DNA of 64,000 bases from Petroclostridium xylanilyticum (GCF_002252565.1 NZ_NPML01000027.1:62001-126000), one strand, 5' to 3'. Positions 19,993-28,719 are shown, numbered from the stretch's first letter. The notes: generated by a model not told the origin, from the letters alone. A program made the numbers and translations.

Positions 19993-20037
19993 GAAATAGG
20001 TTGAATTTATCCTATTTCTGTGTATAATAGAAATAGG
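19993..20037 (+). promoter_or_regulatory. Phd/Doc promoter with overlapping operator
   Basis: TTGAAT (20001-20006), a 16-bp spacer and TATAAT (20023-20028). CCTATTTCT (20011-20019) and AGAAATAGG (20029-20037) form a 9-bp inverted repeat around the -10, and a third half-site AAATAGG sits at 19994-20000. This suits conditional-cooperativity repression by a Phd-Doc complex. Confidence 0.75.
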
Positions 20038-20048
20038 AGGTGTTTTGA

Positions 20049-20291
20049 ATGAATATTAACACAAACAGCCTTGTATCCATTACCGAGGCCAATCAGAATT
20101 TTTCCAAGGTGGCGCGCTTGGTTGATGAGAATGGTGTTGCGGTCATTTTGAAAAACAATGTGCCGCGTTATATTATCACAGAGTTCAGTGAATTTCAGGC
20201 TGAGGAAATGGCGGTTGACGAGGATGTGAAAAGTATAGCCCGCCGCCTGATCACAAAACACCGGGCGGCGTTTGAGGAACTGGCTAAATGA
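20049..20291 (+). CDS. Phd/YefM-type antitoxin
   Basis: An 80-residue protein with the Phd/YefM N-terminal DNA-binding fold (NSLVSITEANQNFSKVARLV, then NGVAVILKNNVPRYIITEF) and a C-terminal acidic helix that in relatives wraps the toxin. Ribosome site is AGGAGGTG. It overlaps the toxin gene by 4 bases. It should neutralise Doc and repress its own promoter through the inverted repeat upstream. Confidence 0.85.
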   Translation: MNINTNSLVSITEANQNFSKVARLVDENGVAVILKNNVPRYIITEFSEFQAEEMAVDEDVKSIARRLITKHRAAFEELAK

Positions 20292-20662
20292 AAAGATTAA
20301 GCATCCCGCAAATCGTGATGATGCACAGCGCGTTGATCAAGGAAACCGGAGGATTGGACGGGATTCGTAACGAGAACCTGCTGGACTCGGCGGTCAACGC
20401 TCCATTTCAGACCTTTGGCGGTGAATATGTATATAAAACACTGGAGGCGAAGGCGGCGCGTTTGGGGTATTCTTTAGTAAAAAATCATCCCTTTGTTGAT
20501 GGCAACAAGAGAATCGGAATGCTTGCCATGCTGGTTTTTCTGGAGATCAATGGCATCGAGCTAACCTGTTCGGATCAGGATATTATTGAAACCGGTTTAA
20601 AGCTTGCCGCTGGGGAGATGGATGATAAGCAACTCTTGGAGTGGATTCTACGGCATAATTAA
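20288..20662 (+). CDS. Doc-type toxin (death-on-curing, Fic fold)
   Basis: A 124-residue Fic-fold protein with the Doc hallmark HPFVDGNKRIG (residues about 61-71). Doc toxins phosphorylate EF-Tu and stop translation; the Lys in GNKR distinguishes them from AMPylating Fic proteins (GNGR). ATGA overlap with the antitoxin gives coupled synthesis. It probably stabilises the element in the host. Confidence 0.85.
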   Translation: MKRLSIPQIVMMHSALIKETGGLDGIRNENLLDSAVNAPFQTFGGEYVYKTLEAKAARLGYSLVKNHPFVDGNKRIGMLAMLVFLEINGIELTCSDQDIIETGLKLAAGEMDDKQLLEWILRHN

Positions 20663-20732
20663 AGAATGTGCGTGGCGAAAAAGAGCGGATAACCCCCGTT
20701 CTTTTTTTGTTGCGCTGAAAGGAGGTCTTCTG

Positions 20733-20948
20733 ATGAATGAACAGGATTTGAAACAAAAGCTGCTGCGCTTTCAAAACCCGCTGGAGGTGGTGCGGGGCCA
20801 GTGGCTGAACGAGCAGGGCACTGTTTTGAACGAGGATATGGGGCATGTCCTCTGGACGCTTGCCGACACAAGGAATGCCGAACAAGACTACGAGCTGGGC
20901 GAAGCCTTCCGGGAACCCGGACAGGACGAGGGGGTGCGGATGTGTTAG
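20733..20948 (+). CDS. Small ICE protein of unknown function
   Basis: 71 residues from ATG 20733, which has AAAGGAGGT at good spacing. It is acidic and without transmembrane segments. It overlaps the next gene by 7 bases and so is part of the pilin-like operon. I do not recognise a family. Confidence 0.6.
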   Translation: MNEQDLKQKLLRFQNPLEVVRGQWLNEQGTVLNEDMGHVLWTLADTRNAEQDYELGEAFREPGQDEGVRMC

Positions 20949-21340
20949 AAAAGCTGGGCAATAAACGCGGAGAAGGGTATATCGATGTGGCCGTGCTGAT
21001 GCTTTGCGCCATGCTTGTCATTGCTCTTGCCGTCAAGGTATTTCCGGTCTACATCGCCAAGAGTCAACTTGACACCTTTGCCTCAGAACTTTGCAGAGAA
21101 GCGGAGATTGCAGGCAGGGTCGGCAGCGAAACCAGCATGCGGGCGCAGGTGCTGAGGGAAAAAACAGGGCTTGATCCCGCCATTTCATGGTCAAAGACCG
21201 GCAAAATCCAGCTCAATGAAGAGTTCACGGCGACTGTTTCCATGCAGACCGACATCGGACTCTTTGGCGGTTTCGGCTCCTTTCCCATTACCCTGACCGC
21301 ACAGGCGACAGGCAAAAGCGAGGTGTATTGGAAAAAATGA
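20942..21340 (+). CDS. DUF4320-like pilin-type membrane protein
   Basis: 132 residues from GTG 20942 (GAGGGGG upstream). A short charged N-terminus (KLGNKRGEGYID) precedes a single membrane helix (VAVLMLCAMLVIALAVKVFPVY), the class III/TadE-like pilin layout, then a soluble beta domain. Such proteins sit in the conjugation region of clostridial ICEs and may form a surface pilus. The stop overlaps the next start (ATGA). Confidence 0.6.
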   Translation: MLEKLGNKRGEGYIDVAVLMLCAMLVIALAVKVFPVYIAKSQLDTFASELCREAEIAGRVGSETSMRAQVLREKTGLDPAISWSKTGKIQLNEEFTATVSMQTDIGLFGGFGSFPITLTAQATGKSEVYWKK

Positions 21341-21896
21341 CAAAATTATATGGTATACTAAAGGAAAAAAAGGATCGTCATTCCCATTGGTTGTTGCCAT
21401 CACCCTCGCGCTTGGCATCATCCTGTGCGGAATATCCGAATACATGAGGCTCATGATCATCGCCTCCGGTGTTCGGGATGCGGTGCAGTCTGCCATCATT
21501 TCGACAGTTAACGACAACTATGATGATGTTTACCACGGCGTTCGGGAGGGCTATGCAGGAGGGTATAAGCCAAGCGGTTCCTCATGGGAGGGCAGCATTG
21601 ACTACGGCAATATTTATGAGTATCTTGACAATACCCTTGGCTTGCAAAAAAACGGTGGCTATCATGTGAAATACGCAGGCGAAGCGGTGGAATTCAAGCT
21701 CTCCGGCTTATCTGTGGATATTATTAATGCGCCCCTTGCACCCTCTGATCCCGACAGTGCGCATGGCCTTCTCGCCGATGCGGTGATCCGGCTGGAGGTT
21801 CCGGTGTCCTTTGGCGGCAAATCCCTGCCTCCGATGTGGATGAACCTTTCTTGCATGGGCGCTTTATGGGACAGGGCTTGTGGTTTCCGCCTTTGA
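21337..21896 (+). pseudogene. TadE/pilin-like membrane protein frameshifted in an A7 tract
   Basis: The ATG at 21337 overlaps the previous stop, and the first 12 codons (MTKLYGILKEKK) run into A7 at 21365-21371. With one more A the frame would continue GSSFPLVVAITLALGIIL and onward to 21896; as written it shifts and stops early. The long frame otherwise begins only at a poor TTG (21387). The restored product has one N-terminal membrane helix and an exported domain like its neighbour. The last residues (after MWMNLSC) look foreign, marking another junction. Confidence 0.65.
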
Positions 21897-21913
21897 ATGC
21901 GGCATTGAATACC

Positions 21914-22322
21914 AAAGCGGCAGGGGCACATCAAGGACACAGCTTTAAATGCCATCAAGGGCTTTATGGCTGTCAGCCTGTTTACCATTGTGCCGGTGGA
22001 ACTGTACAAGCTGGCGATTACCCTGCAGGGCGCCTTCACATCCGGCATCACAGGACTTGCAGCGGCAGACAGCAGCATCAGCACTATGGCTGCCGCTGCC
22101 CTTGCCAGCATAGGCGATGTCTTAGTCAGTCCCATTATGGGGATATTCTGTTTGATCCTCATGGGCTATGCGGTAATTAAAGTGTTTTTTGCCAACCTCA
22201 AGAGAGGGGGAATTCTGCTCATCCAGATTGCCGTAGGCAGCCTGTATATGTCCGGAGAACACTTGCACTTTGAGGTACGAGTGAACGGTGAAAAGCAAAA
22301 CCCAAGAAATTATCTGCCATAA
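21914..22322 (+). pseudogene. Deletion fusion: TrbL/VirB6-like membrane protein joined to M23 peptidase tail
   Basis: The frame from about 21914 gives IKDTALNAIKGFMAVSLF and three hydrophobic segments typical of a TrbL/VirB6-like mating-pore protein. At IAVGSLYM it switches to SGEHLHFEVRVNGEKQNP, the C-terminal zinc-site motif of M23/lysostaphin-type murein peptidases. In ICEs the VirB4-type ATPase lies between these genes, so a large in-frame deletion removed it. Neither half is functional. The upstream part of the TrbL-like gene is also missing. Confidence 0.7.
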
Positions 22323-22476
22323 GCAGGGTGAAAAACGATGCCGTGGATTAGAAAAATGGGTAGCTTCCAATGGCGAGACTTCCTGTTAAAATAAACCTAT
22401 AGCCTTCGTAATTTTATCTAAGTTTATTAAAATTGTGGTATAATGAAACAAATAATGTAAAAAAGGAGGAATGCGC

Positions 22477-23274
22477 TTGGATCAATATAACCGGGCTGTT
22501 GAACTGTGGCAGTCATACAAAATTGCGTCCGCCGCTGATTTAGATAAATACCTTGACAGCTTTCGCATTCTGTTTGCGTTCCATTCCGGAAAGATAGAAA
22601 ACGAGGAAATTACCTATCACGATACAAGGGAAATCTTTGAAAACGGCAGGGTTGTAGACTATACCGGAAGTCCCCGTGCCCTGTTTGAACAGCAAAATCA
22701 AAAGCTGTGCTATGAGTTTTTGAAAGAAAAAATCGTGAAAAAGGAGCCTCTCAGCATAGAGTTGGTTAAGGAAATTCACAAGGTTCTCACCAGCGGGACA
22801 TACGATGAGCGCAGGTATATTGAAAATGAGGAGCGGCCGGGCGAATTTAAAAAGCACGATTATGTAACCGGCGTCCATGAGGTGGGCTCCGCTGCAGAAG
22901 ATGTGGAAAACGACCTGACAGAGCTGATTACCGAAGTCAACGCGTATGAGGGCAAAGATGTCTTAAAAGCCGCCGCCTACCTTCACGCGCGGTTTGAGTA
23001 TATCCATCCCTTTGCAGACGGCAACGGGCGTGTCGGCAGGACACTGATGAATTACTATCTCATGACACATAATCACCCGCCCCTCATTGTCTATAACGAG
23101 GATAAGCGGATGTACTACGAGTGCCTGCAAAAGTATGACGAAGCCGAGGAATTAAATCCCCTGTACGAGTTTTTCAAGTATGAAACGGAAAAGACATGGG
23201 AAAAGGCGCTGGCTCTTGCCGACGGCAGGAAGCCGGAACGCAAAGGTTTGTCGGCTTTTACCCAGAGTATGTAG
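22477..23274 (+). CDS. Fic-domain protein with N-terminal inhibitory motif
   Basis: About 265 residues. TTG 22477 fits the AAGGAGG site better than ATG 22471 (only 1-2 bases away). The Fic core motif HPFADGNGRVGRT (about 178-190) has all catalytic residues for AMP transfer. Residues around FHSGKIENEEI match the (S/T)xxxE(G/N) inhibitory helix of class II Fic proteins, which holds the enzyme off until displaced. A TATAAT at 22438-22443 gives it its own promoter. Likely roles are host-protein modification, defence or addiction. It is a second Fic-fold gene close to Doc. Confidence 0.8.
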   Translation: MDQYNRAVELWQSYKIASAADLDKYLDSFRILFAFHSGKIENEEITYHDTREIFENGRVVDYTGSPRALFEQQNQKLCYEFLKEKIVKKEPLSIELVKEIHKVLTSGTYDERRYIENEERPGEFKKHDYVTGVHEVGSAAEDVENDLTELITEVNAYEGKDVLKAAAYLHARFEYIHPFADGNGRVGRTLMNYYLMTHNHPPLIVYNEDKRMYYECLQKYDEAEELNPLYEFFKYETEKTWEKALALADGRKPERKGLSAFTQSM

Positions 23275-23345
23275 CCAACAGAATAATATGGAAACAAAAG
23301 TTATCTCGAAAGGGATGGCTTTTTTGTTTGCCAAGGAGGGAAAAA

Positions 23346-23723
23346 ATGTTAAAGACTAAAGCCATCTTTGAAAGAAAGACCGATGATTTTCAGCCCAAGG
23401 ATTGCGTTATTGAAAAAGTAATTGAGCTTACTTCTCAGGAATACGATGCGTTTTCCAAGAATATGCTGGCGGATTACGGCTTTATCAAGGACAACGTTGA
23501 CCTTATGTATGTGGACCAAGAGGGGATATACCACTGCCTGCTGGTGGTCGGCGAGGACAGGCCCGACGGCATTCTCATCGAATCGGAAGGAAGCGGTTAC
23601 GCCCGCTACGCCGCCTTCCTGCCCAACGCCCGCGATTTCCTCTCGGCGCGCCAGGAGGAAACTCAAGGGCTTCATGATGCAAAGCCGGAGACGGAATCTC
23701 CCGGTATGAAAATGAATTTATAG
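23346..23723 (+). CDS. ICE-conserved protein (DUF6329-like)
   Basis: 125 residues from ATG 23346 with AGGAGGGA upstream. The core (KAIFERKTDDFQPKDCVIEK, then MYVDQEGIYHCLLVVGED) is what I recall as the DUF6329 type, found just upstream of relaxosome genes in clostridial ICEs. Soluble; function unknown. Confidence 0.55.
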   Translation: MLKTKAIFERKTDDFQPKDCVIEKVIELTSQEYDAFSKNMLADYGFIKDNVDLMYVDQEGIYHCLLVVGEDRPDGILIESEGSGYARYAAFLPNARDFLSARQEETQGLHDAKPETESPGMKMNL

Positions 23724-23736
23724 GAGGAAAAGAGCC

Positions 23737-24111
23737 ATGAGAGAAACGGAACTGAAGATACTGTTCCCCACGGAGAAGCTGGATGCACTCCGTTTTTTTA
23801 TGGGCAAAAAGGAGCTGGCTGTTGAGCAGGAGCTGAAGGACTACCTTGATAAAACCTATGAAAAAGTTGTCCCGGCACACGTTCGAGAATATGTGGAAAG
23901 CAGGCTTGACCAAGCATCGCCACAGGAGGAAATGCCTGAACAGAGAGCTCAGGAGCAGCAGCCGGAGCCACAAAGGGAACGCCAGTCAAGGCAGACCCGC
24001 CGCCAGCGTGAGCAGGCAGTGGCTGAATCAGCAGCGTCATCTCCGCAGGCCAGACAGCCGGAGCCGTCGGAAGAACCGGAAGAATCCCAGGGCATGAGCA
24101 TGAGTATGTAA
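23737..24111 (+). CDS. ICE-conserved protein (DUF6103-like) with Gln/Arg/Glu-rich tail
   Basis: 124 residues. The N-terminal 50 (LKILFPTEKLDALRFFMGKK, then VPAHVREYVESR) are paralogous to the next gene. The C-terminal half is a polar, repetitive Gln-Arg-Glu-Pro region likely to be disordered. A tandem duplication made the pair. Likely a relaxosome or regulatory accessory, unproved. Confidence 0.6.
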   Translation: MRETELKILFPTEKLDALRFFMGKKELAVEQELKDYLDKTYEKVVPAHVREYVESRLDQASPQEEMPEQRAQEQQPEPQRERQSRQTRRQREQAVAESAASSPQARQPEPSEEPEESQGMSMSM

Positions 24112-24132
24112 ATTCGAAAGGAGAGATTCACA

Positions 24133-24387
24133 ATGAAACAAGCAACCCTGCAAATCAAATTTGATGAAGAAAAGCTGAACGCTATCAAGCAGTACATGGG
24201 TAAAAAGGATGCCGACCTTCAGACGGAGCTGGACGATGTGATGCAAAAGCTCTACGAAAAGCACGTCCCCGCACCAGTTCGTGAGTACATTGAAAGCCGG
24301 GATTCCAGGGTGCAGGAAAAGCCGAAAAGACCGGCCCGGCCTTCCTCTACGGCTGCTGCCAATAATGACGTCAACACCACCGTGTAA
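24133..24387 (+). CDS. ICE-conserved protein (DUF6103-like), paralog of the preceding gene
   Basis: 84 residues with a clear AAAGGAGAG site. LQIKFDEEKLNAIKQYMGKK and VPAPVREYIESR parallel the neighbour almost residue for residue, but the C-terminal tail is short and different. The strand-helix-helix layout could be ribbon-helix-helix-like. Confidence 0.6.
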   Translation: MKQATLQIKFDEEKLNAIKQYMGKKDADLQTELDDVMQKLYEKHVPAPVREYIESRDSRVQEKPKRPARPSSTAAANNDVNTTV

Positions 24388-24804
24388 ATAGCATACTAAA
24401 AGCCGCATATTTGGCGGCTGTGTGCCCTTGTGCGGCCTTTTCAGGGGGAAGGTGGCGTCTATATACCTTTGGGCAGTTTTCCGCCCCTTGTTGGGGCTTG
24501 TTGAGAGCATAAAGAAGACGGCAGCAGGCATGGCTTTTATTATCCTCAGCAGGGGTGAACCATGGGGTCGAAAACGGTGCAGGTTAAAGAGGGGTGGTCG
24601 CAGGCGACCTCCCCTCGAATCACATCAGCCCGCAATGCGGACTGAAAGGCTTTAAGACAGGTGCACCTAAATAGGGCTGCGGTTACCTCGCGGGTGGTCG
24701 GAAATCCGGGTTTTTCCCGCATGCAAAGGCTTTTGCAGGTACACCTCACAGGTGGTTGCCGAATATATGAATGGAATCAAGACAAGGAACGGAGGTGGTT
24801 GAGA
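24388..24804 (+). other. Candidate oriT region upstream of relaxosome genes
   Basis: A 417-base gene-free, GC-rich stretch just before the RHH and relaxase genes, the usual place for oriT in MobP elements. It has a hairpin AGCCGC/GCGGCT (24401-24419), a 13-bp imperfect inverted repeat GAGGGGTGGTCGC/GCGACCTCCCCTC (24589-24601 and 24604-24616, one mismatch), and CCGCA/TGCGG a few bases later. I cannot identify the nick site. Confidence 0.5.
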
Positions 24805-25212
24805 GTGGCAGAGGAGAATAAAAAGAGAATTCCCCTGTGGCTGTATCCCGAAACCATAAAAAAGACAGACGAGCTTTTCCCGAAGGACAACTGCAAAAGC
24901 CGGAGCGAGTTTATAGAAAAGGCCATTCACTTTTACAGCGGATATATCACATCCGGTGAAAACAACAAATATCTTCCCAGTGCAATTACTTCCACCCTTT
25001 CCGGCATCGTTGAAAGCTCCGAAAACCGTATTGCACGGCTGCTTTTCAAGCTGGCGGTGGAGATGTCCATGATGATGAATGTCCTTGCGTCTACCGTTGA
25101 GATCGATGAAACACTGCTGCAAAAGCTCCGGGGGAAATGCATCAACGATGTAAAAAAGACCATCGGCTCCGTCACCTTTGAGGAGGCAGTGAAATATCAA
25201 AAGGGTAAGTAA
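24805..25212 (+). CDS. Relaxosome accessory protein (RHH, MobC-like)
   Basis: 135 residues from GTG 24805 (GGAGG 9 bases upstream). The N-terminus (KKRIPLWLYPETIKKTDELF, then KSRSEFIEKAIHFY) is a ribbon-helix-helix DNA-binding domain, followed by a long helical region. Such proteins bind oriT and help the relaxase nick. It ends 11 bases before the relaxase gene. Confidence 0.7.
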   Translation: MAEENKKRIPLWLYPETIKKTDELFPKDNCKSRSEFIEKAIHFYSGYITSGENNKYLPSAITSTLSGIVESSENRIARLLFKLAVEMSMMMNVLASTVEIDETLLQKLRGKCINDVKKTIGSVTFEEAVKYQKGK

Positions 25213-25223
25213 GGTGATATGCT

Positions 25224-26999
25224 ATGCCCAGGATCATATTCAAATGCCGGTACTTAAAAAATGCACCCAAAGCACATTTGGCCAATCTGGTAGAATATGT
25301 GGCCACCCGTGAGGGAGTCGAAAAAATTGATGACAGTTTCAGAACTCTTCCTGCAACAAAAAATCAGCAGCAGCTAATTTCTGAAATCCTGAAAATGCTG
25401 CCGGATACTGCTGACATATTCGAGTACGAGGACTATCTGAAAAAACCTACCAAGGAAAATGCATCGGAGTTTATTTCCATTGCCCTTGAAAACAGTCTTG
25501 ACCTGATCGGTAAAAAGAAAAACTTCGTAGACTACATCGCCAATCGCCCGAGAGTTGAAAAGTTCGGCAGCCACGGACTCTTTACAGATGAAGGTGTACC
25601 TGTTGTACTATCAAAAGTTGCTGATGAAGTATCAAACCATTCCGGAAATGTGTGGACAAATATTGTATCCCTCCGGCGCGAAGATGCAGAGAGGCTGGGA
25701 TATGACTGCGCAAAACCGTGGCAGGATTTGATCCGGGCACAACGGAATATCATTGCGGAAAATATGAAGATCGCTCCGGAAAATTTGCGATGGTATGCTG
25801 CTTTTCACAATGAGAGCCATCACCCGCACATCCACCTGATTGCTTACTCCATCAATCCCAAAGAAGCCTATGTCACAAAGCAAGGGATAGAAAACATGCG
25901 GGGAAGTCTTGCACGGGAAATCTTCCGCCAGGACTTGATGCAGATTTATGAGAAGCAGACTGAACGACGCAATGCCCTGAATAGACAGAGCCGTGAGGCC
26001 ATGCAGGACATCATTGCTCAAATTCGTGCAGGGGTATGTGAGAATAAAAATATAGAGGAATTGATTGCACACCTTGCTGAAAAGCTCAAGCATACTTCCG
26101 GCAAGAAGCAATACGGTTATCTGAAGGCTCCCCTCAAGGCACTCGTTAATCAGATTGTCGATGAGCTTGCAAAGGATGAAAGAGTAACAGAGCTTTACAG
26201 CAGCTGGTACGAAATGCGTAATGAAGTTTTAAGCACCTATGTTGACAAGCTGCCGCCGCCTCTTCCGCTTTCACAGCAGAAAGAATTCAAGAGCATTAAA
26301 AACATGGTGATTGCCGAAGCGTTAAATATCGGCAGTCACCATTTCACTTTTGAGCCGGACGAGGAACAGAATATATCAATAGAAGATGATGGTGATATTA
26401 CTGCTGCCACCACATATTTTGAGAAATCTGCAAAGCTCGGAAATGTCAACGCACAGTATATGCTCGAAAGGATTTATCTTGAATCGGACAGCGAGCATGA
26501 AAATGTAGAAAAGGCATTGCAGTGGCTGGGGAAAGCTGCGGACAACGGGAATGCTCCCGCACAGTATGCAATGGCGAAGCTGTACCTTACAGGAAACCAT
26601 CTAGAGAAAGATGCCGTAAAGGCTGTGGAACTGTTCACCAAATCTGCAGAACAAGGCAATCAGTATGCGCAATATGCCCTCGGCAAACTGTATCTTTTGG
26701 GGCATGATGTCAGGCAGGATAAGGAAACAGCGTTGCATTGGCTGTCGGCAGCTGCAGCACAGGGAAATATCTATGCCAAGTTTTTGTTAGAACGTATGGA
26801 ATCCTTCAAAGACCCATCCATACTCCTTGCAGCAACACGCTTGATGCATCACTTGGGCAATATCTTTAGAGAGGAGTATCAGAAAGCTTTTGGCAATCCT
26901 CTCATCCATGTTGACCGAAAGCTTCGCAAAAAAATCATGGAGAAAAAACTGGCGCAAGGTCATGCATATAACGACCATGCGCCGCATCAAAGCTATTAG
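25224..26999 (+). CDS. MobP-type relaxase with C-terminal Sel1 repeats
   Basis: A 591-residue protein. The N-terminal 250 residues are a MobP (MobP3-like) relaxase: PRIIFKCRYLKNA, then the histidine metal triad region HNESHHPHIHLIAYS (about 195-209). It should nick oriT and stay covalently bound to the 5' end during transfer. Residues about 390-540 hold four Sel1/TPR-like repeats (for example EKALQWLGKAADNGNAPAQY), a protein-contact module that may dock the coupling protein. GTG/ATG choice is clear: ATG 25224. Confidence 0.8.
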   Translation: MPRIIFKCRYLKNAPKAHLANLVEYVATREGVEKIDDSFRTLPATKNQQQLISEILKMLPDTADIFEYEDYLKKPTKENASEFISIALENSLDLIGKKKNFVDYIANRPRVEKFGSHGLFTDEGVPVVLSKVADEVSNHSGNVWTNIVSLRREDAERLGYDCAKPWQDLIRAQRNIIAENMKIAPENLRWYAAFHNESHHPHIHLIAYSINPKEAYVTKQGIENMRGSLAREIFRQDLMQIYEKQTERRNALNRQSREAMQDIIAQIRAGVCENKNIEELIAHLAEKLKHTSGKKQYGYLKAPLKALVNQIVDELAKDERVTELYSSWYEMRNEVLSTYVDKLPPPLPLSQQKEFKSIKNMVIAEALNIGSHHFTFEPDEEQNISIEDDGDITAATTYFEKSAKLGNVNAQYMLERIYLESDSEHENVEKALQWLGKAADNGNAPAQYAMAKLYLTGNHLEKDAVKAVELFTKSAEQGNQYAQYALGKLYLLGHDVRQDKETALHWLSAAAAQGNIYAKFLLERMESFKDPSILLAATRLMHHLGNIFREEYQKAFGNPLIHVDRKLRKKIMEKKLAQGHAYNDHAPHQSY

Positions 27000-27010
27000 G
27001 AGGAATTCCC

Positions 27011-27130
27011 ATGAAGAAGAACTACCTACAGAAAAAAGAAAAGATCCCCGTCTCTTATATATTCTCAAGACTGAAGCCACCTGTGAAAAGGGTGGCTTAT
27101 TTTCGCAGGTCGGGCAAGCGGAAACGCTGA
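27011..27130 (+). CDS. Possible 39-residue basic peptide overlapping a hairpin
   Basis: ATG 27011 follows AGGAGGAATTCCC, an excellent ribosome site. The frame (MKKNYLQKKEKIPVSYIF onward, ending RSGKRKR) is very basic. It contains a terminator-like stem AAGCCACC/GGTGGCTT (27074-27098) followed by ATTTT. It could be a small relaxosome protein or simply a regulatory leader for the next gene. Confidence 0.45.
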   Translation: MKKNYLQKKEKIPVSYIFSRLKPPVKRVAYFRRSGKRKR

Positions 27131-27145
27131 CAAAGGAGGATGGCT

Positions 27146-28627
27146 ATGGTAGGGTACGTACATTTTACCGATGAGCAGAAACAGCGTGCAAACTCCGTTG
27201 ACCTTGTGGACTTTCTCAGACGGCAGGGAGAGCAGCTCATACGCTCCGGCAGGGAGTGGCGGTGGAAGCGTCATGATAGTGTGACAATCCGGGGTAACCG
27301 GTGGTTCCGCCACAGCGCCGGGCAAGGTGGTCTGGCCATTGATTTTGTGCAGGAATTTTATGGCCTCTCATTCCCTGATGCAGTGACACTGCTGCTGGGC
27401 GGCGAACAGGGTGTGGCGTTTAGACAAAGTGATAAAAAGGTGCCGGAAGCAGAACGAAAAGAATTCATACTGCCGGAGGCCGCAGATAATATGCGCCGGG
27501 TATATGCTTACCTTTTGAAGCAGAGATATATTGACCGGGATGTCCTCACCCACTTTGTCAGAGAGAAAAAAATATATGAGGACAAGGAATATCACAATGT
27601 TGTTTTTGTAGGCTATGATGAAAACGGCACTGCCCGGCATGCACATAAAAGGGGAACCTATTCCAACGCTGCTGGTTACCGTGGCAATGTGGAAGGCTCA
27701 GATCCAAAATACAGTTTCAATTACATTGGTACAAGCAGTATTCTGTATGTATTTGAAGCTCCCATCGACATGCTGTCATTTATCACCCTGCATAAGAACG
27801 GCTGGCAGCAGCACAGTTATGTAGCGCTGGACGGTGTGGCTGAACATGCCATGCTTCATGTGCTGTCAAAAAATATTCACCTTAAAAATGTGGTATTGTG
27901 CCTCGACCATGATCCTGCCGGTATAGAAGCTTCCGGGCGACTTACAGACATATTGCATGAAAAAGGATACGCCTGCATTTCATATTTACAGCCCGCATGC
28001 AAGGATTGGAATGAGGACTTGAAAGCGCAGCATGGCATAACACCAATTCCGGCAAAACCGCATCCGAAGCTTGAAGCCTGCAAAGAGCTGTGCGGAAAGA
28101 TTCATTACTTGTGCAGCATTATCAAATCCGTGAAAAATCCCCATGAAATGCTGATGGAGCACTATGAAAAAGCAGTGCCCCTCATGCAGTCATCAAGGTC
28201 AACCGATAGACAAAAAGCTGTCCTGATGGAACAGCTGCTAAGCATGACGGTATATGCGCTATTTGCAGTGATGGTGCAATACCGGCAGCTTGAAAAACCG
28301 GTGAATTTTAAGCAACTGACCGATGAACTCTGTTGCAGCTATCATCCGCACCAGGACCGGGGAAAGCTAAAAACCAAAGCAGAGGATATCCAGCAGGATA
28401 TCGATGCCATTAATGATCAGCTCAAAACATCCGGAATCCGTACCCTTGAGGATAAGCAAAAATTAATCGCATCGTATATGAGTCTTGCACTGAACTGTGT
28501 CAAGGCTCAAATTACTATATGTCTCGAAAGTCAGCAACAGAGAATAGAAGCTCTGCAAAAGCAGAATGAAGAGAGAGTAGATTATATGCAGGCTGTTTGC
28601 GAAGAATTTATGCAGCCTGGTATTTAG
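27146..28627 (+). CDS. DUF3991/TOPRIM primase-like protein
   Basis: About 493 residues. ATG 27146 fits AAAGGAGG better than ATG 27140, which abuts it. The N-terminus has a primase-type zinc-finger-like segment (VDLVDFLRRQGEQLIRSGRE, then RHSAGQGGLAIDFV), followed by DUF3991 (about 110-180) and a TOPRIM fold with VFEAPIDMLSF and CLDHDPAGIEASG supplying the acidic metal-binding residues. Such proteins are ICE partners of the relaxase, probably priming the incoming strand. The C-terminus is a coiled coil. Confidence 0.8.
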   Translation: MVGYVHFTDEQKQRANSVDLVDFLRRQGEQLIRSGREWRWKRHDSVTIRGNRWFRHSAGQGGLAIDFVQEFYGLSFPDAVTLLLGGEQGVAFRQSDKKVPEAERKEFILPEAADNMRRVYAYLLKQRYIDRDVLTHFVREKKIYEDKEYHNVVFVGYDENGTARHAHKRGTYSNAAGYRGNVEGSDPKYSFNYIGTSSILYVFEAPIDMLSFITLHKNGWQQHSYVALDGVAEHAMLHVLSKNIHLKNVVLCLDHDPAGIEASGRLTDILHEKGYACISYLQPACKDWNEDLKAQHGITPIPAKPHPKLEACKELCGKIHYLCSIIKSVKNPHEMLMEHYEKAVPLMQSSRSTDRQKAVLMEQLLSMTVYALFAVMVQYRQLEKPVNFKQLTDELCCSYHPHQDRGKLKTKAEDIQQDIDAINDQLKTSGIRTLEDKQKLIASYMSLALNCVKAQITICLESQQQRIEALQKQNEERVDYMQAVCEEFMQPGI

Positions 28628-28652
28628 CAATATTATAACTGCATATTTGAAA

Positions 28653-28692
28653 AAAGCCATGTGCGAATGAAAAACCATTGGTGCATGGCTTT
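28653..28692 (+). terminator. Terminator or attenuator between TOPRIM and virD4-like genes
   Basis: AAAGCCATG (28653-28661) pairs perfectly with CATGGCTTT (28684-28692), followed by CTTAATTTT. It ends 15 bases before the next ribosome site. Confidence 0.55.
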
Positions 28693-28719
28693 CTTAATTT
28701 TGAAAGAAGGAGGAAACCA

